A stretch of DNA of 43,027 nucleotides. Origin: a virus. Location: IMG/VR virus record IMGVR_UViG_3300047508_000120, positions 1 through 43,027 of that record; one strand, written 5' to 3'. The translations under genes were made by a program, and so were the position numbers. This document shows, piece by piece, positions 20,999 through 30,762 of this stretch (position 1 is the first letter of the stretch; each line of letters begins with the position of its first letter). The notes under the pieces were generated by a model. It worked only from the letters and a program-made list of their open reading frames with translations. It did no database searches and was not told the DNA's origin.

Positions 20999-21022
20999 CG
21001 GAGCGCAACGGCGAGGGTCCTC

Positions 21023-21391
21023 ATGCCGCTGATCAATAGACAGGACATCGCCCGCGCCATTCAGAAAGCCATGGAGAGCCAGGCGCTCCCGACGGCGGGA
21101 GACCCCACGGTCTTTTTGCGCGGCGATGGCACCTGGGCCGCGCCTCCGGCGAATACAGGACCGCAAGGTATTCAGGGCATTCAGGGTATTCAAGGGATGA
21201 CGGGGGCTGCTGGAACGAACGGAGTGAATGGTTTGGATGGCGCACAACCTGATGATCTCCTCGCCCTCATCAACTATGCCTTTTCCCGTATTGTCTTTCT
21301 GGAGCAGGCATTGGGAATCAACTATAACCCTGAGTATGTCCCGGAGCAGGTATCTTTATTATCTGAGGATCTATCATGTCTATTGAAATAG
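21023..21391 (+). CDS. Collagen-like short fibre protein (122 aa)
   Basis: FLRGDGTWAAP at 32-42 is a tail-fibre motif. It is followed by about ten Gly-x-y triplets (GPQGIQGIQGIQGMTG then AAGTNGVNGLDG), a collagen-like trimer stalk, and a C-terminal domain (ALINYAFSRIVFLEQAL). It probably forms a homotrimeric fibre. Overlaps the next gene by 16 bases. Confidence 0.8.
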   Translation: MPLINRQDIARAIQKAMESQALPTAGDPTVFLRGDGTWAAPPANTGPQGIQGIQGIQGMTGAAGTNGVNGLDGAQPDDLLALINYAFSRIVFLEQALGINYNPEYVPEQVSLLSEDLSCLLK

Positions 21392-22044
21392 CAGGACAAG
21401 TCGGCCCGCAGGTATTGGCTGATGGGGCGATCCAACCCTTTCGTCAAGGTCGTACCGGAGAGTTAATTAGTCAACAGTTGCACGGTCGCTATTATGAACA
21501 AGTGCAGCGCGGATTTGTCTATTCCATTGGATCTGGCGTCACGGCGTTGTCGGCCAATACGGTTACTTTGACTAACTCATCCACTCCCATCGTCGGCGTC
21601 TGGAATCCTTCGACCTCACTCGTGAATCTGGTGATCTTGCAGGTGGCACTGGCGGCCTACGCGAATACATTAACGACGCCCGTCGGTCCTGGTGCATTTG
21701 TCATGGCCTCATCGGTCGGCAATACGGCCATTTCGACTGGATCGACCCCGCTCAATCGAAAAACGCTCGTGGCGGCTGGATCGTTTGCCAAAGGATTTCC
21801 TGGTGGGGTGGCACTCACGGGCCTGACGAATAACGTCGTGATCTTCGATGGGCTCGAAATCCCCACGCCTGGTCCCATGACGTTTAGCACGATTACGACG
21901 CCCATACTCTTTGGGGCAGGCGTAGTCAATCTCGATGGCTCGCTGATCATTCCTCCTGGCGGGGTGCTGTCGATTCTGAATACGACCTCTACCACGACAT
22001 TTTCTGTCGTGAGTCGATTGCTCTGGGAAGAGGTGCCGATCTAA
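21376..22044 (+). CDS. Structural protein (222 aa)
   Basis: Beta-rich with many Thr, Ser, Val and Gly (GSGVTALSANTVTLTNSSTP). The composition and place suggest a decoration or fibre-tip protein. TAAG joins it to the next gene one base on. No family recognised. Confidence 0.7.
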   Translation: MSIEIAGQVGPQVLADGAIQPFRQGRTGELISQQLHGRYYEQVQRGFVYSIGSGVTALSANTVTLTNSSTPIVGVWNPSTSLVNLVILQVALAAYANTLTTPVGPGAFVMASSVGNTAISTGSTPLNRKTLVAAGSFAKGFPGGVALTGLTNNVVIFDGLEIPTPGPMTFSTITTPILFGAGVVNLDGSLIIPPGGVLSILNTTSTTTFSVVSRLLWEEVPI

Positions 22045-22045
22045 G

Positions 22046-22933
22046 ATGTCGATCCCCGCTGACCCCACCGTCACCAGTCTCATTACGGACGCGCTCCGTC
22101 ATGCGGGCGTGCCTACGCCTACGACGGGACAGGTCACGGAGTTCATGAACGAGGGGTTTCAAACCGTCAAAACCGATCTCTGGTTGGCCTGTACGCGGGA
22201 TAAACTGCTCGAAACCACCGTGATGGTGATTCTCCCGGTTGGGTCTGGGCAGATCGATACGCCTGCTGATTTCGACCATGAGATTCTTCTGGATGTCTTT
22301 AGTTGTGCCGCGTCGATGGCGTTTACCGCGACAGCAGGAGCGGCCACGACGATGACGGCCCCCGCCACCTTTAGCGCCGATATCAGTTCGATTCGTGGCG
22401 TCTACCTGTTCACGACGGGGGGCACGGGGTTGGGGCAGTATCGGCAGATCACGAACTATGACGACACCACGAAAGTACTCACGATCACGCCGGCCTGGAC
22501 GGTGAACCCGGGGGCCACGACCACCGCCTTCATCGGCCATTTGCGTCGGCGGTTGGTCCTGGATGACCCGACCGGCTGGGCCTCGTCGTTACGGTATCCG
22601 AATCAAGGGTATCCCGCACGCTATAAACTCGTGGGCAGCAGCCCACTCAACACGGACACGCCCGCGATTGAAATCAGTCCAGTGCCCGATACCGCGAATT
22701 ATGCGTTGCTGCTCACCTACGGACCTAATATCACCAGACTCGATGAAGCGGGCAGCCTCTTCGTCAAGCATATTCGGGAACGCCGGTCGCTCTGGGCGCA
22801 GGGCGCCGTAACGCAAGCCATGCGGCGGTACGATGAAGCGCGATACCCCTCAGAGTATTCGCTGTGGCAACTTGCCCTCCAACGCTATGGGGGCCACAAT
22901 CCCACGTACGACCGGGCGGAGGCGGAGCGGTAA
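22046..22933 (+). CDS. Head-tail connector / adaptor-type protein (295 aa)
   Basis: MSIPADPTVTSLITDALRHA and GQVTEFMNEGFQTVKTDLW are a helical start, then a beta domain. Adaptors (P22 gp4-like) next to the portal-type machinery share the plan of helices followed by beta. The end (RRSLWAQGAVTQAMRRYDEA) is helical. Identity is inference from position and pattern. It overlaps the next start (TAATG). Confidence 0.6.
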   Translation: MSIPADPTVTSLITDALRHAGVPTPTTGQVTEFMNEGFQTVKTDLWLACTRDKLLETTVMVILPVGSGQIDTPADFDHEILLDVFSCAASMAFTATAGAATTMTAPATFSADISSIRGVYLFTTGGTGLGQYRQITNYDDTTKVLTITPAWTVNPGATTTAFIGHLRRRLVLDDPTGWASSLRYPNQGYPARYKLVGSSPLNTDTPAIEISPVPDTANYALLLTYGPNITRLDEAGSLFVKHIRERRSLWAQGAVTQAMRRYDEARYPSEYSLWQLALQRYGGHNPTYDRAEAER

Positions 22934-24066
22934 TGCCGACGACGAAAACATTGGTCGATACCGACAGCGCCCAAACGCTCACGAATAAGACGTTGACGGC
23001 GCCGACCCTGACGGCGGCGGCTGTGACCTTGGCGGCGGCTCCGGTCAATGCGCTCGATGCGGCGACGAAGGGGTATGCCGATGGCCTCACGGTGAATCCG
23101 ATCAATAACGGCTCCCTGGCCGCCAGCGTGTCCTCCAACATCCTCACGATTGCTCTCAAAACCGCCAGTGGGGGCACCCCATCGGCCTCTGACCCCGTGC
23201 GCATCACGTTTCGTAATGCGATCGATACAGATGGGTCGCTCGTCACGCGCACGGTGACGAGTGCGGTTACCATGACCTGTGCCTCCGGGTCCAGCTTGGG
23301 CACGGTCAATGGCGTGGCGGCACGGCTCTGGGTGGGCCTGATCGATAATAGCGGGACGGTGGAACTCTGTATCTGGAATCCGTTGATCAACTCGACCCTC
23401 TCGCTGAGAGCGTTTGCGCCGAATACTGATGTCTCGACATTGGCGGAAGGGTCCGGGACAGCGACCAGTGCGCAGCAGCTCTTTTCGACGAATGCCCGCA
23501 CCCTCGTGCCGTTTATCTTGCTCGGCTTCATTGAAATTACGGAAGCGGCGGCAGGCGTCTGGGCAACCGCCCCCACGGTGGTCCAAACCTATCGAGACGG
23601 CTACCGGAAGACCGGAGATATCATCCAGCAAGTCCACAACGTGACCGGAGCGGTGGCCTCCGGCACGACCATCATGCCCAACGATGATACGATTCCGCAG
23701 ATTACTGAGGGTGATCAATATATGACCCAGGCGATTATCCCCATGAGCGGGATCAATCTGCTGGAGGTAGCGCATCAAGGGAATTATGCCAATAGCGACC
23801 CTGGGTTTAACTTAGTCACCGCCCTCTTCCGTGACGCCACCCCGGATGCGTTGGCCGCCTTTCTTGGACGTGGCGAGGTGGCGGGCGCCGTCAGCATTCT
23901 GACGATTCGGGCCATGGTCCAGGCTGGCGGGATTGCCACCACGACGTTTCGCTCACGAACGGGATGCGCGAGCGCCAGCACCACGACGTTCAACGGCGTG
24001 GCGACGGTCAGAAAACTCGGCGGGCTCATGGCGTCCTATATGCGGGTGACGGAGATTATGGTCTAA
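22933..24066 (+). CDS. Tail fibre-like protein (377 aa)
   Basis: Start ATG 22933 (TAATG). DTDSAQTLTNKTLTAPTLTA is a repeat pattern common at the N-terminus of phage tail fibres, then AATKGYAD, another fibre motif, then a beta-rich body with Thr/Ser/Ala. No signal peptide, unlike the later tail genes. Host-binding role is likely but unproven. Confidence 0.75.
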   Translation: MPTTKTLVDTDSAQTLTNKTLTAPTLTAAAVTLAAAPVNALDAATKGYADGLTVNPINNGSLAASVSSNILTIALKTASGGTPSASDPVRITFRNAIDTDGSLVTRTVTSAVTMTCASGSSLGTVNGVAARLWVGLIDNSGTVELCIWNPLINSTLSLRAFAPNTDVSTLAEGSGTATSAQQLFSTNARTLVPFILLGFIEITEAAAGVWATAPTVVQTYRDGYRKTGDIIQQVHNVTGAVASGTTIMPNDDTIPQITEGDQYMTQAIIPMSGINLLEVAHQGNYANSDPGFNLVTALFRDATPDALAAFLGRGEVAGAVSILTIRAMVQAGGIATTTFRSRTGCASASTTTFNGVATVRKLGGLMASYMRVTEIMV

Positions 24067-24069
24067 GCC

Positions 24070-25485
24070 ATGTTACGCGCACGCTATCCAGATAAGTACA
24101 GTGAAATCTCCATGCCGATCCTCGGTGTGAACCTCCGTGACCCGCAACATCTGCTGGGCGATGGCGAATGCGTCCAGATGCGGCATTGCTATTATGACGG
24201 GTCGGTGAAAATCATTCCTGGCACGCGAGCGATTACGCCCACGGCGATGCAAGCCGCCACTCGCGTGACGGGCGGGCATCGATTCTATAAACGCGATGGC
24301 ACGAAGAAACGGCTCGTCGCCTATGGGACGAATATCAGTGAGGTGAATGCGGCGGGCATCGAAACGCGATTGACTTCAAGCGCCACCGCCACGGACCTGA
24401 TGCTCATCTCGACCTGGCCCATCAGCGATCGCGCCTATCTCGCCAATGGGATCGATAATCCCTACTATTACGATGGCGGGTCGTTTGGCCAAGTGGCCGG
24501 CACGAACATCCCCACCCCGCTGTCACGCATCGTGCCGGTGCTGGATCGGCTGATGGCCGTGACGATGAACGGCATTGAGCGCACGAATGCGCGAGACGAT
24601 TCCGTCTGGTCTACCAATAGCGCCTGGGCGACCAAGCGCCCACAACGGCCCGGACTCTTTACGGCCATTCACCCCTACAATATGCGCAACGCGGGGATCA
24701 CCTATCCGGGTCTCATCGCATTTCAAGCGAACGCCTGGTACATCATCACGGGCACCGATTTCGGCAGCGATGTGACGGCGGTGACGGCGAGTGCGACCGA
24801 GGACAGCACCATCCAATTGCTGGACAGTAACGTCGGCACGAGTAGCCCCATGAGTGTCTGCACCGTCCCTGGCGTGGGCATCTTTTGGGTCACGAGCGAT
24901 CTCAATGTGTACTGTCTCCCTGACGGCTCCTTGGTGGGCTTCTATGTGGGGGATAAACTCCAGTCGCGGGTGCTCACGACCGGATTGAATCAGGCCAATC
25001 TCACGAACTTGAACCACATTTGGATGGAATACTTCGATCGCAAACTCCTCCTCGGCTTTCCGTCCGGCACGAAGACCTATGCCGATACCCAGTATTGGCT
25101 GGACCTGCGCTATCTCACGGCAGGTGATCCCAAAGGCTCGGTCTGGTACGGGCCGCATACCGTCAACTCCTGGGGATGCGTCTGGCGCGAAGATCAGGGT
25201 GGGGATCTCTCGCTCTGTGCCGGCGAAGGCAATACGGCGAATGGGGCCATGCTCTACCGGGGCTTTCAATCCGATTTGGTGAGTCATGTGGTCGGCAGCA
25301 CGACCTCGCTGCCGCTCGTCACCTTTCAGGATCGGTTCAAAGGCTACTCCGGGGGGTCCACGCTCAAGTATGTGCGGGATGTACGATGCACCGCCGCGAT
25401 CAGCGGAGGCGCCGCCCAAGCGAGTTTTGCAGATTTAGCGGGATCCGTGCCGATTCGACAACCCTTGAGTGCCTTCAATGTCTAG
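24070..25485 (+). CDS. Tail hub / stabilisation protein, P22 gp10-like plan (471 aa)
   Basis: All-beta protein with repeated blades (PYYYDGGSFGQVAGTNIP, AWYIITGTDFGSDVTAV, FYVGDKLQSRVLTTGL), a pattern of beta-propeller tail proteins such as P22 gp10. Several strands end in Trp-Gly or Tyr-x-Gly. It would lie below the adaptor. Assignment from pattern and gene order. Confidence 0.6.
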   Translation: MLRARYPDKYSEISMPILGVNLRDPQHLLGDGECVQMRHCYYDGSVKIIPGTRAITPTAMQAATRVTGGHRFYKRDGTKKRLVAYGTNISEVNAAGIETRLTSSATATDLMLISTWPISDRAYLANGIDNPYYYDGGSFGQVAGTNIPTPLSRIVPVLDRLMAVTMNGIERTNARDDSVWSTNSAWATKRPQRPGLFTAIHPYNMRNAGITYPGLIAFQANAWYIITGTDFGSDVTAVTASATEDSTIQLLDSNVGTSSPMSVCTVPGVGIFWVTSDLNVYCLPDGSLVGFYVGDKLQSRVLTTGLNQANLTNLNHIWMEYFDRKLLLGFPSGTKTYADTQYWLDLRYLTAGDPKGSVWYGPHTVNSWGCVWREDQGGDLSLCAGEGNTANGAMLYRGFQSDLVSHVVGSTTSLPLVTFQDRFKGYSGGSTLKYVRDVRCTAAISGGAAQASFADLAGSVPIRQPLSAFNV

Positions 25486-25954
25486 CACCTTAGCCGCAGA
25501 ATACGTGACGGCGATCGATGGCAGTGCGATTCCGCCCGCCTCGACGGCCTGGACGCTCACGAGCCCCAATGCGGATGTCTGGGCGCCCGCGATCACGACG
25601 GCAGGCATTGTCTCTGAGACGGACGGGGCGGTAGCCGGAGCGAGTGCGGTGTTCGTGGGGCTGGACGGCACCAAATGGGTGCCCGCCATCTCGAACGGCG
25701 GCATCGTGAGCATGACGAGCAGTGGAATGGTGAGCGTCGGCGATCTCATGGCTGCCCTGGTGGATGCCGCAGGGGTCACTTGGGTGTTTTATGTGGATGA
25801 CGACAATCTCGTGCAAGTGACGACGGCGGCGCTCTTGACCGCGCTCATGCGCTATCCGTCGTTGATCGTCACGTTTCAATCGACTGCTCCGACAGACACG
25901 TTTCAACTCTATAGCGCCCGCTTGCATCTGACCGAGAAACTGCGGAACGCGTAA
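25478..25954 (+). CDS. Structural protein (158 aa)
   Basis: ATG 25478 is within the end of the previous gene (AATGTCTAG). Beta-rich, Ala/Thr/Val (GLDGTKWVPAISNGGIVSMT). Probably a virion component. No family recognised. Confidence 0.7.
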   Translation: MSSTLAAEYVTAIDGSAIPPASTAWTLTSPNADVWAPAITTAGIVSETDGAVAGASAVFVGLDGTKWVPAISNGGIVSMTSSGMVSVGDLMAALVDAAGVTWVFYVDDDNLVQVTTAALLTALMRYPSLIVTFQSTAPTDTFQLYSARLHLTEKLRNA

Positions 25955-25965
25955 GGAGAGCCGCG

Positions 25966-26421
25966 ATGGGATTTTTTAGTGGGCCAAAAGCCTCCTCGAC
26001 CGAGCAGAATACGTCCTTTAGCGGGCTGGACCCGAACGCGAAAAAAGACTGGAGCACGCTCTTTACGGGCGCCCAACAGGGGATTGCCCCCTGGCAGCAG
26101 GCGGGATTCATGCAGGCGATGAAGCAGGCCTTGACGACGTTTAGCGGAGCGAACGCGGCGGCAGGGGGATTGACCGCCTCCTCACTCCCGCAAATCGCCT
26201 CCAGTGCCGCGCAGTACGTGCTCCCGCAGTTTGCCGAGATGAATACCAATCTCCTCGGGAACCTCATGGCGCAACGGCAAATCAGCCGGAGCCAAGGGAC
26301 CAGGACCAGCACGCAGACAGGGCCGCAGATCGGCTATAACTGGGCGAACGATTTCGGCAGTAATGTGACCAAGTGGGCGGCGCCTAGTGGAGGAGAAACG
26401 GCTGCAAAGTTGATTGGATAA
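25966..26421 (+). CDS. Internal virion / ejection-type protein (151 aa)
   Basis: Gln/Ala/Gly-rich helical protein (WQQAGFMQAMKQALTTFSGA then ANAAAGGL) with disordered ends. Size and position before two large helical proteins match the ejection-protein set of podoviruses. AAGGAG precedes the ATG. Inference. Confidence 0.6.
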   Translation: MGFFSGPKASSTEQNTSFSGLDPNAKKDWSTLFTGAQQGIAPWQQAGFMQAMKQALTTFSGANAAAGGLTASSLPQIASSAAQYVLPQFAEMNTNLLGNLMAQRQISRSQGTRTSTQTGPQIGYNWANDFGSNVTKWAAPSGGETAAKLIG

Positions 26422-26424
26422 TTT

Positions 26425-28110
26425 ATGCCAGAAACTTTATCCGCAGACGAACTGCACCAACTCTCCGCGCAGCTTCCGAACTTTCATCAAAGTCCGAAGC
26501 TCAAGTATTTGGCGGAGCGCAAGCTCTTGCCGCAACAAAATGATATTCCGAGCTTTGAGAACCCAGACCTACTTACCTCCTTGCGCCGCTCCACCTATGG
26601 ACTCACCAAGCGTGAAAAGCAATTGGGCAAGCGTCAGCAGGAGGCGCTGGTCCCGTTTGAGCAAGAGCAGGAGATTCGTACCAAACTCCAGGTGATGCAG
26701 GACATTGCGATGGAGCACGCGCCGACCGCCCAACAGGCCCATGCGCAGTACGGGATTCCCTTAGCACCCTCACAGATGCCACTGGAAGGGCCGCCATCTC
26801 CCACGCCGCGCTTTGCGCCACAGGAGTTGCAACAGTTTCAGGAGGCGGGCATGGACCCCTCACTCCTGCACGACTGGAGCCAGATGCAGGATGCGCCGAT
26901 GGCGGGCAGTCTGGAGCAGCAACAGCCGCCCTCGAACACCTTAGAGCCTACGCAACTCAAGCAATTGGAACTGATCCAAGGCGGGCATGGCGTAATCGAT
27001 GAGGGGAAGTATGTGCCGATGGCGCTGGCCAAGCCGAGACCGGACCTGATTTCGCCGGAGCAGTTCTCGCAAGAAGTGCAGCTCCATAAATCGCTAGGGA
27101 ACATTCCTGGTACCGTGGCCGATGAACTCTTGAAAGCGCCTCCAACGCAGGCGCTCCCACGCGCATCCGTCCAGGCGGCTATTGCCGAAGCCTCTAGGCG
27201 ACAACTGGAGAAAGATAAGCAGCAAGGGACGCATACGCTGGACGATACCGCTGTGGCGCTCACGGGTCGCTCGATGGCGGATATCAAAGGTACTGAAACC
27301 GTCACGCCAGAGATGCACCGTCGCGTGCAGCAATTGGTGCCAGGGGCTCCCGCGAAGGTGGGTGACAATCTCAAGCAAATGATCGGCGGGATGAAGACGC
27401 TCATCTTTCCCACGGCGGTGGCCGGAACGAAAGCGGCGGCGACCACCGCAGCCACACAAGCGACCTCGTTGGTGCCGCCTGATAAGCAATCGAATTATAT
27501 TCATGCGCAGACCTTTGCGGACTCGGGCAAACTGATCTATCCGACGAGTACGCAGGACGATCCCTTTACGCAAGCGAAGGCGGCCACCGGAGGCTGGAAG
27601 GAAATTACCGATAAGCAGAAGGAAGCGATTAAGACGATTGAAATCGCCCGTTCGACGCAGCATACGTTGCTGGATCTGGCGCATCAATTGATTACGGCGA
27701 AAGGGCCAGGCGCGGCCTTCGCACAAGGGATGAAGACGCAATTTGGCGCGTTCATTCGGAGCAATCCCATCGCGGGGGCCTTCCTGGGTGATCGGGAAGC
27801 GTTCGCGGGCTGGATGGCGCGGATGGTGGAAGTCGGCGTGCTCACGCAACAGGATATTGGACGCTGGGCCTCCGTCCTCCCCGATGCACGAGAGACGGTG
27901 GGATCAGCCGTGGCGAAAGAAGCGGTGCTCAATATGCTTTTTGATGCGGCGGAGTTGGCGAATCGACGGGCCATTGTCGGGGATCGGCCAGGACTTGATG
28001 CCGCGAAGAAGACGCTCCATGAGCAGATTCTCCAAGCCGAAAAGCTCTATGCCAAAGGCAAGAATCGACCGAGTGCACAAGAGTTGTTTCAGGATGAGTT
28101 TGGAAAGTAA
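26425..28110 (+). CDS. Large internal virion protein (561 aa)
   Basis: Long helical and disordered protein rich in Gln, Glu, Ala and Pro (QQEALVPFEQEQEIRTKLQV). A more ordered helical C-terminal part includes ARMVEVGVLTQQDIGRWASV and AKEAVLNMLFDAAELANRRA. No known enzyme motif. It is probably carried in the capsid and ejected with the DNA. Identification by position and composition. Confidence 0.65.
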   Translation: MPETLSADELHQLSAQLPNFHQSPKLKYLAERKLLPQQNDIPSFENPDLLTSLRRSTYGLTKREKQLGKRQQEALVPFEQEQEIRTKLQVMQDIAMEHAPTAQQAHAQYGIPLAPSQMPLEGPPSPTPRFAPQELQQFQEAGMDPSLLHDWSQMQDAPMAGSLEQQQPPSNTLEPTQLKQLELIQGGHGVIDEGKYVPMALAKPRPDLISPEQFSQEVQLHKSLGNIPGTVADELLKAPPTQALPRASVQAAIAEASRRQLEKDKQQGTHTLDDTAVALTGRSMADIKGTETVTPEMHRRVQQLVPGAPAKVGDNLKQMIGGMKTLIFPTAVAGTKAAATTAATQATSLVPPDKQSNYIHAQTFADSGKLIYPTSTQDDPFTQAKAATGGWKEITDKQKEAIKTIEIARSTQHTLLDLAHQLITAKGPGAAFAQGMKTQFGAFIRSNPIAGAFLGDREAFAGWMARMVEVGVLTQQDIGRWASVLPDARETVGSAVAKEAVLNMLFDAAELANRRAIVGDRPGLDAAKKTLHEQILQAEKLYAKGKNRPSAQELFQDEFGK

Positions 28111-28113
28111 CTG

Positions 28114-29661
28114 ATGGCGACCGTCTTAGCACAACCGAAGAACGAAGCCGAAGCGTCCGCGCAAGCGGCGAAGGCCCAGCAGATCGGGGTGCCTGACCCG
28201 ATTAAGCAGGAGCGATTGAAGCAACTCTGGTCGCGTCGGTCTGAACTCACGACCGAGCAACGCCTGAAGGTCGAGCAGGCGCTCCAGGAGAGCGGCATCA
28301 GCCCAGAAGAGAGCAAGCAAATGGTGCCGCCAGAGGAACCAGGCGCCATGCAAGTGCTCAATGAGGATTATGTGCAACCGGCGATGGAAGGACTCAAAAC
28401 CTTTGGAAAGGAAAACGCCTTGCCGCTGGGCATGCAACTCGGGGCGCAAGCCCTGGGTTCACGACTTGGAATACCCACGTCTGTCAGTGGTCCAGCCGGC
28501 GCAGCGGCGGGCACCTATTTGAATTATATGACGGGGATCACGAAGCCGCCAGAGGAATCCTTGACAGGATTGCCGACGACCTTGGAGGGACCCTTGGCGA
28601 CGGGATTGCTCACGGCAGGTGCCAATCTGTTGACCAAGCCCGTCTTGACGAACCTCCCTGGTTCGCAAGCGGGTCGGCAAGAGATCGGCACAGGACAATT
28701 GCAAAAACTGGAAAGTAGTGTGCGACCTCCCACGCCACGCCCCTCCAGCGCGATGTATGACGCCTTGGCGACAGGTCCCAATCCCAAGGTCCCCATGGGG
28801 CCGCTCTCCAGTAAACTGGTCGAGTTACGCAAAGAGTTTGGCGATCTGGCACGCAATCAAAAGTTGGGTCCCACTGTGGCGGGGAAGGCGACGGATAAAT
28901 CATCGGGAATTATTGGGAAAATTAAATCGTATCAGGACAATCTCACGTATTACCGTGGCGGGTGGCCGATCGATAAACTCCGCAATGAGATGAAGGCGCT
29001 CAATGGCGACATCGGCGCCGCTGAAGCGTCCGGCGGCGCAGAACTGGGGGCGCTCCGGTCGATGAAGAAAGCCATGTGGGAGAGCCTCGAACAATCCGGC
29101 ACCTCCTCGGCTCCGCTTCGGAAGGCCAACCAGCAATTTATGCACGAGATCGCCAGCGATGAATTAGCCGACATTCTCCAAAAGAAGGGCATGAGCTTTA
29201 AGCAGACGCACGGCTATCTGTTGCCAGAAGTCAACCCCGCCGCGATCAAGAACGCGCTGGAGAAACTGCCGGAAGATAGCCTCATTACCAAACATCTGAA
29301 GGCGCAATTGCCGGCGATTCAGAAGACGCTCGATGAATTGGCCGCGATTCCCAAGCTGGAATCGGAAGGCAGCATTAGCACCAAGCTCGGCTCGCCAGGA
29401 CGCTTAATTGCTGGCGCGGCGGCTGGGGCTGGCGGGGCACTCTTTGGGGGCGGCATGGTCGGCACCGCCGCAGGAGCCGCGACGGGTATTGCGGCCTATG
29501 AAGCGATCTCGAAACTCCTGATGAGTCCACGCGGACGGAGTTTGATCGTGAATGTGTTGAAGGCCCAGAACGGCCATTGGACTTCGACGACGACGAGCCT
29601 ACTCGTCAATGCGGCGAGTCATCCACTCTACGACATTGTGAATCCGTCCGAGACGAACTAA
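28114..29661 (+). CDS. Large internal virion protein with membrane-active Gly/Ala segments (515 aa)
   Basis: The start is helical (IKQERLKQLWSRRSELTTEQ). Residues about 110-135 and the C-terminal third are Gly/Ala-rich and hydrophobic (GRLIAGAAAGAGGALFGGGM then VGTAAGAATGIAAYEA). Such segments occur in ejection proteins that form a channel across the envelope. Sits three bases after the previous gene. Role inferred. Confidence 0.65.
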   Translation: MATVLAQPKNEAEASAQAAKAQQIGVPDPIKQERLKQLWSRRSELTTEQRLKVEQALQESGISPEESKQMVPPEEPGAMQVLNEDYVQPAMEGLKTFGKENALPLGMQLGAQALGSRLGIPTSVSGPAGAAAGTYLNYMTGITKPPEESLTGLPTTLEGPLATGLLTAGANLLTKPVLTNLPGSQAGRQEIGTGQLQKLESSVRPPTPRPSSAMYDALATGPNPKVPMGPLSSKLVELRKEFGDLARNQKLGPTVAGKATDKSSGIIGKIKSYQDNLTYYRGGWPIDKLRNEMKALNGDIGAAEASGGAELGALRSMKKAMWESLEQSGTSSAPLRKANQQFMHEIASDELADILQKKGMSFKQTHGYLLPEVNPAAIKNALEKLPEDSLITKHLKAQLPAIQKTLDELAAIPKLESEGSISTKLGSPGRLIAGAAAGAGGALFGGGMVGTAAGAATGIAAYEAISKLLMSPRGRSLIVNVLKAQNGHWTSTTTSLLVNAASHPLYDIVNPSETN

Positions 29662-29675
29662 CGAAAGGATCTACC

Positions 29676-30332
29676 ATGCGCTACCTGCGACTCCTCAGTG
29701 CCCTCCTCTTCCTCTGCGGGATGCCGCTGGTCGCGCAGGCCATTGATTATCCCGCGAGAGTGACCGGCACCACACCGACCTTTAACGAAAATGAAAATCG
29801 TCAGCTCTCCATGGATAAATCAGGCAATACTCGTGTGATCATTAGCGGTGGAGGGGCGAATGCCACGGCCACGGCCACCGCAGCAGCCCCCACCTATGTG
29901 GAAGGCAGCACCACATCGCCACTGTCCCTCGACCTCTCCGGCAACCTGCGCACGACCCTCGGCACGCTCCTCTCCGGCGAAGATCAAACCAACAACCTCA
30001 TCCAGACCAGCGGCGGGGCGGTGCGGCAGACGGTGCTCGTCTCGGCAGTGACCACCAACACCACCAGTGCCGCGCAGATCGTGCCGGTGGGGGTCAAGGG
30101 CTTCTATGGCCAAGTGGTGGGCACGGGAGCCGTCACACAAACGCAGGCGCTCTACTGCGATGTCGATAGCGATGCGGCCAACGGGATTTTACTCGGGACG
30201 CTGACGCTCTCCGGCACGACACGCGATCAAGCCTTAATTCCACGTACCGATCTCCCCTGTTCGTATGTCTATGTCGTCACCACTGCAACCACCGGCACAT
30301 CCGCCGCAGGAGCTTTATATGCGATGTACTAG
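29676..30332 (+). CDS. Exported structural-type protein (218 aa) with signal peptide
   Basis: ATG 29676 follows GAAAGGA; the longer frame upstream overlaps the previous gene and is not used. MRYLRLLSALLFLCGMPLVA then QAIDYPA is a textbook Sec signal with AQA cleavage. The mature part is beta-rich, includes LLSGEDQTNN, a motif shared with the next protein, and has a Thr/Ala low-complexity stretch. Phage tail proteins assemble in the cytoplasm, so export is surprising. Function unknown. Confidence 0.8.
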   Translation: MRYLRLLSALLFLCGMPLVAQAIDYPARVTGTTPTFNENENRQLSMDKSGNTRVIISGGGANATATATAAAPTYVEGSTTSPLSLDLSGNLRTTLGTLLSGEDQTNNLIQTSGGAVRQTVLVSAVTTNTTSAAQIVPVGVKGFYGQVVGTGAVTQTQALYCDVDSDAANGILLGTLTLSGTTRDQALIPRTDLPCSYVYVVTTATTGTSAAGALYAMY

Positions 30333-30762
30333 AAGCCTTCTCTTACTATTGGTACTGCTCTGGACGCTCGACGCCTCGGCGGGGAGTGGAACTTTATCGC
30401 CCGCTGCCACCCCGCCAGTGCGGTTGAATGAACTGCTGTCTGGTGAGGATCAAACCAATGGGGTTTTCAAGGTTGAACAGCGGTTCTCCTTTGTTAATAT
30501 CGTCTTGGCGGCCCCAACTACAACTGTTATTAAGTCTGGTGCGGGATTCCTCCATCTCATTACGGTAAACAAATCTGCGGGAACCGGTGTGATTACGTGT
30601 TACGACAATACAGCCGGATCAGGGACCACGATTGCGACGATTACCTCACCGGTCACTCTCGTGGAAAGCCAATTTACTTTGACGTATGACGTAAGTTTCG
30701 CAACAGGTCTCACCTGTGTCACCTCGACTGCGGCACAGGATATTACCGTGAGCTACCGATGA
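30319..30762 (+). CDS. Exported protein (147 aa) with LLSGEDQTN motif
   Basis: ATG 30319 with GGAG upstream, overlapping the previous gene by 14 bases. MRCTRSLLLLLVLLWTLDAS then AGSG is a Sec signal. LLSGEDQTNGVFKVEQRFSF follows: the GEDQTN...KVEQRFS motif is one I associate with phage tail-region proteins, and the first nine residues are shared with the gene upstream. Two cysteines in the C-half could form a disulfide. Overlaps the next start. Confidence 0.8.
   Translation: MRCTRSLLLLLVLLWTLDASAGSGTLSPAATPPVRLNELLSGEDQTNGVFKVEQRFSFVNIVLAAPTTTVIKSGAGFLHLITVNKSAGTGVITCYDNTAGSGTTIATITSPVTLVESQFTLTYDVSFATGLTCVTSTAAQDITVSYR

Noticed and set aside
22885-23778. 297-codon minus-strand frame
   Set aside because: Antisense to the fibre-like gene and very rich in Arg/His, as expected for a shadow frame.
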